Shown one piece after another: positions 36,445 to 45,197 of a stretch of 64,000 bases of DNA. Position 1 is the stretch's first letter. The number at the start of each line of letters is the position of its first letter. The notes beneath the pieces are model-generated. The model ran no database searches. It was not told the DNA's origin and was given only the letters and a program-made list of their open reading frames with translations. Source of the stretch: Mesorhizobium temperatum (GTDB taxonomy: Bacteria; Pseudomonadota; Alphaproteobacteria; Rhizobiales; Rhizobiaceae); NCBI RefSeq assembly GCF_002284575.1, contig NZ_NPKJ01000042.1, positions 31,362 through 95,361 of the forward strand, read 5' to 3'. The translations under genes were made by a program, and so were the position numbers.

Positions 36445-37301
36445 TGCTTGAGCGCCCCGAAGGTCAGTCCGCGCACCAGATGGCGCTGGATCGCGATGCC
36501 CATGATGACAGGCGGCACCGCCGCGATCAGGCCGAGTGCCGCCTTGGCACCGTAGAGCTGGCCGGTCATCGAAGACGACAGCGAGGCCATATAGACCGGC
36601 ACCGTCACCCATTCGCGTGTCGTCAGAAGCAGCGCGATCAGATAGTCCGACCAGTTGAGGATGAAGACGAACAGCGCGGCGCTGGCCAGCGGCGCTCGCA
36701 TCATCGGCAGCGTGATGCGGGTGAAGACGCGCAATCGCGAGCAGCCCTCGACTAGCGCCGCTTCCTCGATCTCGCGCGGCATGTCGTCGAAGAAGGTCTT
36801 CATCAGCCAGAAGGCGAAAGGCAGAGTGACGATGCCGTAGATTAGCGACAGCCCCCACCAGCTGTCGGTGAAGTTGAAGAAGGCCCACATGATCATCACC
36901 GGGGTCATGACCGCCATCGGCGGAAACAGGCGAAGCTGGATCAGCGCCAGCGGCAGGTTCTGGCCCGAGCCGAAGCGCGACAGCCCATAGGCCGCCGCAG
37001 TGCCTGCCGACATCGCGATCGCCGTTCCGAACACCGCCGACAGCAGCGACGACAGGATCGGCTTCATCGCAGTGCGGTCGAGCGCGACGATCAGATTGTT
37101 GGTCGATTCACCGAAGACGAAGCGGAAATTGCTGAGCGTCGGGTTCTTCGGCCACCAGGTCAGATCGGCGCCGGTCGCCGACCATTCGGCGATCGGCTTG
37201 AAGGCCATCGACACCATCCACAGGATCGGCACCAGCGTCACCGCCATGGCCGCAAGGATCGCTGCATAGCGGAATATCTCGAAAGGAACGGAACGCTTCA
37301 T
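36441..37301 (-). CDS. ABC transporter permease 2 (MalG/UgpE type)
   Basis: A 286-residue permease with the EAA loop [20 protein letters not shown] and the typical MalG terminus. N-terminal helix [19 protein letters not shown]. It is translated first after the binding protein, from which it is separated by a 78-base gap holding a strong hairpin (37331-37359). Its stop overlaps the start of permease 1. Confidence 0.9.
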   Translation of the reverse strand: MKRSVPFEIFRYAAILAAMAVTLVPILWMVSMAFKPIAEWSATGADLTWWPKNPTLSNFRFVFGESTNNLIVALDRTAMKPILSSLLSAVFGTAIAMSAGTAAAYGLSRFGSGQNLPLALIQLRLFPPMAVMTPVMIMWAFFNFTDSWWGLSLIYGIVTLPFAFWLMKTFFDDMPREIEEAALVEGCSRLRVFTRITLPMMRAPLASAALFVFILNWSDYLIALLLTTREWVTVPVYMASLSSSMTGQLYGAKAALGLIAAVPPVIMGIAIQRHLVRGLTFGALKQ

Positions 37302-37330
37302 CTTGCAGCTTTGCTGGAGTCATCGTTTGC

Positions 37331-37359
37331 GGAGGGGAGAGTAATCACTCCTCCCCTCC
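37331..37359 (-). promoter_or_regulatory. Intercistronic hairpin between binding protein and permease
   Basis: GGAGGGGAG (37331-37339) and CTCCCCTCC (37351-37359) form a perfect nine-base stem around an 11-base loop. Such hairpins downstream of binding-protein genes usually stabilise the upstream mRNA or partly stop transcription, giving more binding protein than membrane parts. Confidence 0.6.
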
Positions 37360-37379
37360 ATTCGATCCTGGGAGGAGGA

Positions 37380-38993
37380 TCAGCTGATCGGATCGAGAAC
37401 CGTGGGCCAGGCCTCCTTGTTGGTCTTGATGGCTTCGAGAAGCTTCTCCCCGCCGGTGCGCCGCGCGATCTTCTTCCATTCAGCCTCGGTGTCGGCCATC
37501 GCCTGCTCGGCGGTCTTGGCCTTGGTCAGCGCGGCGACGAGGTTCTCGTCCAGCGCATTGTGGAACGCGGTGGCGCCGGGATAGTTGATGGTCGGCACGG
37601 TGCGGGCGACCGTCTCGCGCACCACATCCATGTGGTAGGCGTGATAGGTCTGGCGGACCAGCGGGTCGGAGAAATCCGACAGCCGGAACGGATCGAAATA
37701 GCCGCCGGGATTGGCGGTCATCCAGGCATAGATGCGGCTCGATCCGAGCCACTGCAGGAACAGGTAGCAGGCCTCCGGATTCTTGGCCTGCGAAGAGACC
37801 GAGGCCGACAAATTGAGCCACAGCACCGAGCGGCTGATCAATTTGCCATCGATCTCGCGGCCCGGCGGCAGCATCGAGCCGATCTTGCCGGTGACAGCTG
37901 AATCCTTGTTGCCGGCATTGTCGAGGAATTTCGGCAGGTTGGAGAAGGCGCAAGTCATGGCGGCGCCGCCCTTGGCGAAATTGCCGTACTGCTCCGGCCA
38001 GCCCCACGAGATCGCATCCGGCGAATGATGGGCCAGCGATGCGATATACTCGTTGGTAGCAGCTATGCCTTGCTCCGAATTGATCAGCGGCTTGCCGGTG
38101 TCGTCGAACAGGAACTGATTGGGCGAAGCCATTGAGACATAACGCTGATACCAGTTGGTGTAGCCCCAGCCCTGGTTGCGCAGATCGGTTGAGCCGAACA
38201 GGCCCTTGTCGGGGCGCTGGAAGAAGGCCGCGATCTCGTCATGCTGTTTCCAGGTCCTCGGCGGCGCCAGTTCGTAGCCATGCTTGTCGGAGAAGGCTTT
38301 CTTCTCGGCCGCGTCGCCGAACAGATCGATGCGGTAGACCCAGGTTTGGAAATCGCCGTCCAGCGACACGCCATAGGTCGAGCCGCGATACTGGTTGAGC
38401 AGCGAGACGCCCTTGGCGCCGTTTACATAGCCGCGCTCGGGGTCGTCCCATTCCGGCTTGTACTGGGCGACGAAGTCGTCGAGCTTCAGGATGCCGCCGG
38501 TTTCGGCGAGGTCGCCGAGACGGTTCCATTCGACCGCGTAGATGTCATAGGCTCCACCCTTGGTGGAGATGTCCTGCATCGTCTTGGTGAATTCCTGGCC
38601 GTTCGGCACACCGACGATCTCGAGCGGAATGCCGGTTTCCTTCTCCCACAGATCCTTGATCGAAGGCGCGCCGGCGGGAAACGGCTGCGTCAGCTGGCCG
38701 ATCGAACCGTCGGACAGCCCGAGCACGATCTTGGCCGGCGCCTTGCCGGCGCCCTTCATCGCCTTGGCCGCCTCGATGGCGCGGCCTTCCGGTGTATCGG
38801 GACCATACTGATAGCGCTCCGAGCCGTCGAAGCCCGTCGGGCCGCCGATCATGCCCGGCGCCAGCGCGTCGGCCGCATAGGCGCGACTGGGACGAATGAA
38901 TTTCGGTGCGATACCTGCTGCGGCAACAAGCACGGCCGCCTTTCCACCGGACGCCAGCAAACGGCGCCGCGACATGCGGATTAAATTGGGCAT
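37380..38993 (-). CDS. ABC transporter extracellular solute-binding protein (family 1, TAT-exported)
   Basis: A 537-residue binding protein, long for the family and similar in size to GlpV-type proteins. The N-terminus MPNLIRMSRRRLLASGGKAA holds a twin-arginine export signal. The mature protein shows solute-binding motifs such as GAYDIYAVEWNRLGDLAETG and WKQHDEIAAFFQRPDKG. AAGGGAGGAG precedes the ATG at 38993. It is the first gene of the long minus-strand operon, behind the promoter at 39041-39069. The ligand is unknown, but the downstream Moc-like enzymes point to a polyol or methylated inositol. Confidence 0.9.
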   Translation of the reverse strand: MPNLIRMSRRRLLASGGKAAVLVAAAGIAPKFIRPSRAYAADALAPGMIGGPTGFDGSERYQYGPDTPEGRAIEAAKAMKGAGKAPAKIVLGLSDGSIGQLTQPFPAGAPSIKDLWEKETGIPLEIVGVPNGQEFTKTMQDISTKGGAYDIYAVEWNRLGDLAETGGILKLDDFVAQYKPEWDDPERGYVNGAKGVSLLNQYRGSTYGVSLDGDFQTWVYRIDLFGDAAEKKAFSDKHGYELAPPRTWKQHDEIAAFFQRPDKGLFGSTDLRNQGWGYTNWYQRYVSMASPNQFLFDDTGKPLINSEQGIAATNEYIASLAHHSPDAISWGWPEQYGNFAKGGAAMTCAFSNLPKFLDNAGNKDSAVTGKIGSMLPPGREIDGKLISRSVLWLNLSASVSSQAKNPEACYLFLQWLGSSRIYAWMTANPGGYFDPFRLSDFSDPLVRQTYHAYHMDVVRETVARTVPTINYPGATAFHNALDENLVAALTKAKTAEQAMADTEAEWKKIARRTGGEKLLEAIKTNKEAWPTVLDPIS

Positions 38994-39040
38994 TGGAACT
39001 CCTCCCTTAGGGCCTTGTTCCTCCCAGGCCCTCATGATGG

Positions 39041-39069
39041 ATATTGACGGCACTATGGGAGGCTGTCAA
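39041..39069 (-). promoter_or_regulatory. Sigma-70-type promoter of the long catabolic operon
   Basis: On the minus strand, TTGACA (39064-39069) and CAATAT (39041-39046) are separated by 17 bases. The minus 35 box is perfect and the minus 10 box matches four of six. The start codon of the first gene lies about 48 bases downstream of the minus 10 box. The divergent LacI gene begins 287 bases away. Confidence 0.65.
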
Positions 39070-39355
39070 CATCATAAATACTCAAAACACGTCATAACAT
39101 CGCAAATGAGGCAGAGGATGCAGTCCAGCGAGGTCAGCCCACGGCACCTAGTGCTTGAATTTGAGGGAACCGAGCGCCGCGCCGATCCTTTTCGGCCCGG
39201 CTCGACGATTTGGTGTAGCGCGCCGGCTTGCGCATCGGCTAAGGCCGGATACATCATTTCCCATCAGAATCGCGGATGGCAATGAAGTCGTCGTCCGATC
39301 CGTTAAATCTGCGATTTTGATGCGCCGTAGCGCACTAGCAGTGAGGTGATCGACT

Positions 39356-40387
39356 GTGCGGTCCACCCTGACAGACATAGCCCGGGAAGCCGGCGTTTCA
39401 GCCGCGACGGTCGACCGTGTGCTCAACAACCGCGCCGGGGTCAGGGCGCGCACCCGCGAGGTCGTGCTGGAAACGGCGCAGCGGCTCGGCTACATCGCTG
39501 AAAATTCGAACGGCCCGACCCCGCGCAATGCACTGCGCGGCGATGTCATACGGCTCGACTTCGCCCTGCCCGCCGGCACCAATTCCTTCATCAAGATGCT
39601 GCACCGGCACATCGAGGCGCAGGCGCAGTCAAGACCGGACCTCGATGTGCGCGTCGCCACGATCGAAGGCTTCAATCCCGACCGGCTTGCCCGCCTGCTG
39701 CAGGAATTGCGCGGCCAGACGCAAGGCGTCGGCGTCATCGCGCTTGACCATCCGACGGTGCGCGAGGCGATCCGCTCGCTATCGGCCAGCGGCGTCAAGG
39801 TCGTCACCATCGCATCCGATATCCTACACGTGCCGAGGGTCGCCTATATCGGCATCGACAACCGCGCCGCCGGCCGGCTGGCCGGCTACCTGCTCAATCG
39901 CTTCATGGCCGCCGATCGCCCGGGCAAGGTCGCGCTGTTCGCCGGCTCGCTCTCCTATCGCGGCCATGAGGAGCGCGAGATGGGCTTCCGCCACATCCTG
40001 ACGGAAGACTCGCCCAACCTGCAGATCGTCGAGATGCGCGAGATGCTCGACGACCGGGAAAAGGCCTATTTGGAGGCCTCCGCTCTGCTGGACCGGCACC
40101 CGGACCTGGCCGCGATCTACAATGTCGGCGCCGGCAACACCGGCATCGCTCGCGCACTCAAGGAGCGAGGCCGGGCGCTGTCGACCGTGTTTCTCGGCCA
40201 CGAAGTGACGGAAGGCACCAAGGACCTTTTGCTCGACGGCACGCTCGACGCGGTCATCGACCAGAACCCGCGCGTCGAGGCCCGCGAAGCGCTCAACACC
40301 TTGGCCCACGCGATCAGGGGCTTGCCCTACGAACTGCACCAGCCGAGGCTGCAGGTAATCTTCAGGGAAAGCATCCCGGAGATCTGA
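39356..40387 (+). CDS. LacI-family transcriptional regulator
   Basis: A 343-residue regulator. The N-terminal helix-turn-helix and hinge read LTDIAREAGVSAATVDRVLN and GVRARTREVVLETAQRLGY. The rest is a ribose-binding-protein-like effector domain (DHPTVREAIRSLSASGVKVV, YIGIDNRAAGRLAGYLLNRF), of the type that senses sugars or inositols. GTG at 39356 has GAGGTG upstream. It is divergent from the 15-gene operon and probably represses it. A short inverted repeat at 39305-39317 is a weak operator candidate. Confidence 0.9.
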   Translation: MRSTLTDIAREAGVSAATVDRVLNNRAGVRARTREVVLETAQRLGYIAENSNGPTPRNALRGDVIRLDFALPAGTNSFIKMLHRHIEAQAQSRPDLDVRVATIEGFNPDRLARLLQELRGQTQGVGVIALDHPTVREAIRSLSASGVKVVTIASDILHVPRVAYIGIDNRAAGRLAGYLLNRFMAADRPGKVALFAGSLSYRGHEEREMGFRHILTEDSPNLQIVEMREMLDDREKAYLEASALLDRHPDLAAIYNVGAGNTGIARALKERGRALSTVFLGHEVTEGTKDLLLDGTLDAVIDQNPRVEAREALNTLAHAIRGLPYELHQPRLQVIFRESIPEI

Positions 40388-40424
40388 ACGGAAGCTCCGG
40401 GGTAAGAGGGGCCGTGCCAGCTAG

Positions 40425-40676
40425 CGCGGGCTGTGGCGCTGCGGCGATCAGGGTAATCTTGAGCTCGATGCCGTGCGGGCTGTTGTTTTCGGGGACGAGG
40501 AGGACCGGGATCGCCGCCGCATGCCGACCGGTTCGGCATTCGGCTGGTTCGCCGCGGAAGCGGCTGCCGCGAGGATCGTTCGCGAACACTGGCGCGGCAC
40601 GCTCCGGCTTGGCCGCGACGAGACGCTGGCTGCGGCCTATTGGCGGCGTGGCGCGGCAGGACTGATGGCCGGCTAG
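40425..40676 (+). other. Possible fragment of an unidentified coding sequence
   Basis: A frame open from a stop at 40422 to the TAG at 40676 encodes about 83 residues, with a possible ATG in frame at 40521. It includes GSAFGWFAAEAAAARIVREH and GRDETLAAAYWRRGAAGLMA, which look protein-like but which I do not recognise. There is no good start codon with a ribosome binding site. Its end overlaps the last bases of the convergent aconitase X small-subunit gene. It could be the tail of a lost gene. Confidence 0.3.
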
Positions 40677-41113
40677 ATCTTGCTCACCATCGCTTGCGCA
40701 TCCTCGCCCAGGCTGATCGCGATCCGGTCGCCGGAGGCAATGCCTGACATGTCGCAGACGACCAGCGGCATGCTGATATCGTAGAGGAACTCGGCGACGA
40801 TGGCGCCGACGGCAAGGATCGGGTCCGGCCGTTCCAGAATGATGCCGGCCGGCGCCGTGCCCCTGCGGATCGCCTCGGCCAGAACCGAAGACGAGGACGA
40901 CGAGCCGCGCCCGGATGCCATCACCAGGATCCTGCCAGCGACATTTTGGCCAAGACCGGGATGCGAATGGTCGATGATGTCGCCCGTCTCGATATCCAGG
41001 CCGCCCCAGAAACTGAGCGCTTGCGGCAGCACCAGCGCCAATCCTTGCGCCTCGCCGGCAAGCTGGAAGATGCCGGTGCGTTCGATCCGGTCTGTTTCGG
41101 CCGACCGCGTCAT
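40673..41113 (-). CDS. Aconitase X small (swivel, DUF126) subunit
   Basis: A 146-residue DUF126 protein. The swivel-domain marks are LSFWGGLDIETGDIIDHSHP, with the downstream VMASGRGSSSSSSVLAEAI stretch holding the conserved serine loop. Together with the large subunit it forms type II aconitase X, a dehydratase family that includes cis-3-hydroxy-L-proline dehydratase. It overlaps the large-subunit gene by four bases and is the last gene of the operon running from 49057. Confidence 0.9.
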   Translation of the reverse strand: MTRSAETDRIERTGIFQLAGEAQGLALVLPQALSFWGGLDIETGDIIDHSHPGLGQNVAGRILVMASGRGSSSSSSVLAEAIRRGTAPAGIILERPDPILAVGAIVAEFLYDISMPLVVCDMSGIASGDRIAISLGEDAQAMVSKI

Positions 41114-42357
41114 GGCGCGTCCCGCACGACATGACCCACCGCTGCCGAACGGATGCAATCCTTTATGTCGCCGAACGCGACGGACACGCCGATATTGCCC
41201 GGTGCGTAATGCGCCCATTTACCGGAATTGGTCATCACCACGCCGTCGAGGCGCTCGATAATCGAGGTGACATAGGTGCAGGTATCCGCAACCGGAATTA
41301 GGCCGAACGCCTCCATGCCGGCCAGTGCGCCCTCATCCCGCAATCTCTTCAAAGTGGCGCGTCCGGTGTTGACATAGATCGGGACGCCACTGCCCGGCGC
41401 GACCTCGCGCAGCAGCGGCAGCAGGCGCATCCATTCCTCGTGCGAAAAATGCGGCGTGCCAAGCGACACGGCTGCAAGCGGCGCGCCGTCGGGGACGCTC
41501 GACAGCCTGGCCAGCGCATGGTCGATGTCGGCGCGAGAGATCCGGATCGTCGCCTCCGGCGCCATGCCGCGAAATGCCTCGTCGAGCGTCTTTGCTTCCG
41601 GTGTGATGCCGACCGCATGAAACAGCGCCACGGCGCCCGCCGTTGCCGCCGCCGCACCCAGCGCTTTCAGCTGGTCCTCGTCGCGCGGCTGCGGCAGGCC
41701 CGATATGACAGGAATGCGGTCGCCGCTCCTTTGCCCGACAATGAGCCCGACGCCGACGAACAGGGCGTCGGTAGGCTCGAAAGAACCGGTCAGCTCGAAC
41801 AGGATCTGGCCGCGTCGATTATCGCTCAAATGCAGTCCCCAGGCTGGCGCGCGCCCGGTCATCGCGCAGCACAGGTCGATGAAATCGCCGTAACGGTTGG
41901 TCCGCGCGCCGATCACCGAATTGGCGAAGACGATGGCGTTGGACTCGCCCCAGGCGATCTGCTCGCCGAAAGCCGGGCGGAACCGCGTCTGATAGGGCGC
42001 GCAGGTGAAGGTCGCCTGGCAGCCGAGCTCCAGATGCGCCTTCATCAGACGGCGTGCCGGCACTTCTTCGGCGGCCGGCATCTTCACCAGCCCGGGATGG
42101 ATGAGGTCGAACGAGCCGACATTGAGTGTTGTCGGCACAAGCACGCGACCGCCGCCCTCGACCAGCCTTTCGACGAAATCGAGACCGGCCTGGCCGTGAT
42201 AGAGGCAGCCATCGATATGGGCTCCTGCAATGTCCAACAGCTTGAGCGCGCCGACTGCGTTGGAAAAGGCGACCAGTATCTTCATCGCGGCGGCCACGGC
42301 CGGGCCCTGCTCGCCCTGCAGCATCGACTGGTCATCCACACCGAGTTCAAGCGTCAT
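41110..42357 (-). CDS. Aconitase X catalytic (DUF521) subunit
   Basis: A 415-residue DUF521 protein. Conserved features are DLCCAMTGRAPAWGLHLSDN, the SLGTPHFSHEEWMRL segment, IPVADTCTYV and NSGKWAHYAPGN; the cysteines are candidate metal or Fe-S ligands. Bacterial members dehydrate cis-3-hydroxy-L-proline, while archaeal ones act on mevalonate 5-phosphate. Here the neighbours (glycohydrolase, sugar kinase and a PotABCD-type importer) suggest another hydroxy-acid substrate. The start at 42357 follows homology; the open frame reaches 42474 but lies in the previous gene's end. Confidence 0.9.
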   Translation of the reverse strand: MTLELGVDDQSMLQGEQGPAVAAAMKILVAFSNAVGALKLLDIAGAHIDGCLYHGQAGLDFVERLVEGGGRVLVPTTLNVGSFDLIHPGLVKMPAAEEVPARRLMKAHLELGCQATFTCAPYQTRFRPAFGEQIAWGESNAIVFANSVIGARTNRYGDFIDLCCAMTGRAPAWGLHLSDNRRGQILFELTGSFEPTDALFVGVGLIVGQRSGDRIPVISGLPQPRDEDQLKALGAAAATAGAVALFHAVGITPEAKTLDEAFRGMAPEATIRISRADIDHALARLSSVPDGAPLAAVSLGTPHFSHEEWMRLLPLLREVAPGSGVPIYVNTGRATLKRLRDEGALAGMEAFGLIPVADTCTYVTSIIERLDGVVMTNSGKWAHYAPGNIGVSVAFGDIKDCIRSAAVGHVVRDAP

Positions 42358-42434
42358 CGGGTGCTCCGCTTTCCCGCACTGCCCGATCATGCTCTCCTCG
42401 ATTGCGGTCCGCCTGGCAAGTCCGGTGGCCTGAT

Positions 42435-43499
42435 CTAGCTCGTGGCGATCAGCACCGTGCTTTCCGGCGACCAACGCAGCACAACATCCTGACCTTCCGC
42501 CAGCCTGTCAGCGCCGGTGTTCTGCACGATGACCTTGAGCGTCTGGCGGTCGCGTTCGACGAAATAGGTGCTGTTGTTGCCGGCGAAGATACGCTTGGAA
42601 ACCTGGCCCCGGAGTATATTGGCGTTCGGATCAGACATCCCAGAATCGGCGGCGATGCGGATGCGTTCGGGCCGCACCGCGCAGCTCGCCTTGGCGCCGG
42701 CGGCAAGCGTCGCTCCTGCCCCGGCGGCGATCGCCGTGCCGTCGGGCAAGCGGATGCCGGTGCCGGTGGTCTCGCCGCGAAAGATGTTGGCGTCGCCGAG
42801 GAAGGTGGCGGCGAACTCGCTCTTCGGGCTGTCGTAGATCTCCTCGGGCGACCCTTCCTGCACCAGCCTGCCATCACGCAGGATGCCGATGCGGTCGCTC
42901 ATCGTCAGCGCCTCTTCCTGGTCGTGGGTGACAAAGATGGTGGTGATGCCGATCTCGCGCTGGATGCGTTTCAGCTCGATCTGCATGTCGACGCGCAGCG
43001 CCTTGTCGAGCGCGCCCAGCGGCTCGTCAAGCAAAAGCACGCGCGGCTTGGTGACGATGGCGCGCGCCAGCGCGACGCGCTGGCGCTGGCCGCCGGACAG
43101 CTGATGCGGCCGGCGGCTACCGAGCTTGCCGAGTTGCACCAGGTCAAGCGCGCGTTGCACCTCGCTGGCTATCGTTGCCTTGGCCTCGCCACGCACCGAC
43201 AGGCCGAAGGCGACATTGTCGGCCACGCTCATATTGGGAAACAGCGCATAGTTCTGGAACACCATGCCGATGCGCCGCTTCTCGACCGGCACCCGCTCGA
43301 CGCTCTCGCCGCCGATCGCGATGCGGCCGGAGTCGGGAAAATCGAAGCCCGCGATCTGACGCAGCAGCGTGGTCTTGCCGCTGCCAGACGGCCCGAGCAG
43401 TGCATAGAAACCGCCGTCGGCGAAATCGATGGACACGTCGTCCAGTGCCTTGTGCGCGCCGAAACTGCGCGACAAACTCGATACCTGCACGCCGGCCAT
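42435..43499 (-). CDS. Spermidine/putrescine-type ABC transporter ATPase (PotA-like)
   Basis: A 354-residue PotA/FbpC-type ATPase. All motifs are intact: Walker A GPSGSGKTT, signature LSGGQRQRVALARAI, Walker B VLLLDEPLGALDK and switch IFVTHDQEEAL. A C-terminal TOBE domain covers about 280-350. It overlaps the permease stop by one base and belongs to the importer at 42435-46259. Confidence 0.9.
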   Translation of the reverse strand: MAGVQVSSLSRSFGAHKALDDVSIDFADGGFYALLGPSGSGKTTLLRQIAGFDFPDSGRIAIGGESVERVPVEKRRIGMVFQNYALFPNMSVADNVAFGLSVRGEAKATIASEVQRALDLVQLGKLGSRRPHQLSGGQRQRVALARAIVTKPRVLLLDEPLGALDKALRVDMQIELKRIQREIGITTIFVTHDQEEALTMSDRIGILRDGRLVQEGSPEEIYDSPKSEFAATFLGDANIFRGETTGTGIRLPDGTAIAAGAGATLAAGAKASCAVRPERIRIAADSGMSDPNANILRGQVSKRIFAGNNSTYFVERDRQTLKVIVQNTGADRLAEGQDVVLRWSPESTVLIATS

Positions 43500-44290
43500 T
43501 ATTTCTCTCCGCCGAATTTGAAGAACCGTGCCGTAAGCAACATCAGCGCCATTGAGACGACGATGATGATCGTCGAGACGGCATTGATCTCCGGCGTAAA
43601 ACCCTTGCGGATCGCGGCGTAGATTTCGACCGGCAACGTTGTCTGGCCCGGCGTCGACAGGAAGTAGGACACCACGAACTGGTCGAACGACACGGCAAAG
43701 GCGAACAGCCCGCCGGCGATGACGCCCGGCATGATCCAGGGCAGCGTCACGCGCGAAGTCACCTGCCACTGGTTGGCGCCGAGCGAACGCGCCGCCTCTT
43801 CCAGCTCCGGCGCAAATGTCTGCAGCCGGGCCGAGACGACGACGATGACATAGGGCAGCGCCAGCGCCACATGGCCGAGCAGGATCGCGAACAGCCCACG
43901 CCCGATGCCGACGCCGAAGAAGAAGATCAGCATCGCCGTGCCGGTGATCAGCCACGGAATGGCGATCGGTGGAAACAGCAGCGCTTGCAGGACTTTCTTG
44001 CCGCGAAATTCATAGCGGTAGAGCGCCAGCGATGCCGCCGAGCCGAGCACCGTACAGATGATGGTGGTGATGATGGCGATCTCTATGCTGTTCCAGGTGG
44101 CCGATATCAGCTGGTCGTTCTGCCACAACGAAACGTACCACTCAGTCGTCCATTCGAACGGCAATTGGTAGAAGGGCGAGACGTTGAACGACATCAGCGC
44201 CATGATGATAACAGGGAGGTAGAGGAAGGCGAGCAGCAGCCAGATGTAGAGGAGCCCACACCATTCCAGGATACGGGTCGTCGCCATCAA
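43499..44290 (-). CDS. Spermidine/putrescine-type ABC permease (PotC-like)
   Basis: A 263-residue permease with six predicted helices. The EAA loop is ELEEAARSLGANQWQVTSRV followed by TLPWIMPG. The N-terminal segment YLPVIIMALMSFN matches PotC. It overlaps the PotB-like gene by four bases. Confidence 0.9.
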   Translation of the reverse strand: MMATTRILEWCGLLYIWLLLAFLYLPVIIMALMSFNVSPFYQLPFEWTTEWYVSLWQNDQLISATWNSIEIAIITTIICTVLGSAASLALYRYEFRGKKVLQALLFPPIAIPWLITGTAMLIFFFGVGIGRGLFAILLGHVALALPYVIVVVSARLQTFAPELEEAARSLGANQWQVTSRVTLPWIMPGVIAGGLFAFAVSFDQFVVSYFLSTPGQTTLPVEIYAAIRKGFTPEINAVSTIIIVVSMALMLLTARFFKFGGEK

Positions 44291-45156
44291 GCAGCCCTCT
44301 TCAGCACCGGCGACGCCAATGCCAGGATGACCAGGACGACGGCCAGCAGGATGAAGGAGAGCGCTGCACCCAGCGGCCAGTTGAAGACGGCGACGAACTG
44401 ATCCTCGATGACCGTTCCGTAGAAGGTGCCGGTGCGGCCGCCGAGGATGCGCGGTTCCATGAACGAGCCGACGACGGGAACAAAGATCAGCGCCGCACCG
44501 GCGACCAGCCCCGGCATGGACAGCGGGATGATTACTCGTTTCAGCATTTGCAGCCGCGAGGCGCCGAGCGAGCGCCCTGCCTCGATCAGCGAGTCATCGA
44601 TGGCCTGCAGCGTGAGATAACAGGTCAGCACCATGTAGGGCACATAGGAGTGCACCAGCCCGATGATGACGGCCGGATAGGAATACATCAGGTCGATGTT
44701 GATCTTGAACGGCAGCACGGCGTTGAGCGCGGTGTCGAGAATGCCGCCTTCGCGCAGCACCATAGCCCAGGAGAAGATGCGCACCAGCCCGTTCGACCAG
44801 AACGGCAGGATGACGAGCAGGAAGATCGCCTCGCGGCTGCGCCCCTTCAGCACCTTGGCCAGCACATAGGCTGCGGGATAGCCGATGACGACGCACCACA
44901 GCGTCACCTCGAGCCCGAGCCTGAGCGACGCCAGCAGCAGTCTCCAGTAAAGCCCTTGCGAGAAAAAGGTCGTGTAGTTGTCGAGCGTGAACGCCCACAC
45001 CTTCCCTGCCAGGGGCAATTCGGTCATGAAGGAGAAGAAGACCATGGCCGACAGCGGCAAAAAGATCGCCACCGTCAGCCAGAGATAGGCAGGCAGGAGC
45101 AACGGCAACGCCGATCGCAATCCGCTCCTCGAACCGGTCGCGACCTGTCCAGCCAT
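44287..45156 (-). CDS. Spermidine/putrescine-type ABC permease (PotB-like)
   Basis: A 289-residue permease. The EAA loop reads IEAGRSLGASRLQMLKRVII followed by PLSMPG. The PotB-like segments NYTTFFSQGLYWRLLLAS and LPFWSNGLVRIFSW are clear. It follows the binding-protein gene and precedes the PotC-like gene. Confidence 0.9.
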   Translation of the reverse strand: MAGQVATGSRSGLRSALPLLLPAYLWLTVAIFLPLSAMVFFSFMTELPLAGKVWAFTLDNYTTFFSQGLYWRLLLASLRLGLEVTLWCVVIGYPAAYVLAKVLKGRSREAIFLLVILPFWSNGLVRIFSWAMVLREGGILDTALNAVLPFKINIDLMYSYPAVIIGLVHSYVPYMVLTCYLTLQAIDDSLIEAGRSLGASRLQMLKRVIIPLSMPGLVAGAALIFVPVVGSFMEPRILGGRTGTFYGTVIEDQFVAVFNWPLGAALSFILLAVVLVILALASPVLKRAA

Positions 45157-45197
45157 ATGCTCCTCCCGAAAAGCTTGCCGTTACTTCACCCCGCCCG

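Noticed and set aside
39305..39317. AAATC-TGC-GATTT as a LacI operator
   Set aside because: Only five-base arms with an odd centre, unlike the CG-centred LacI-family sites; too weak to claim.
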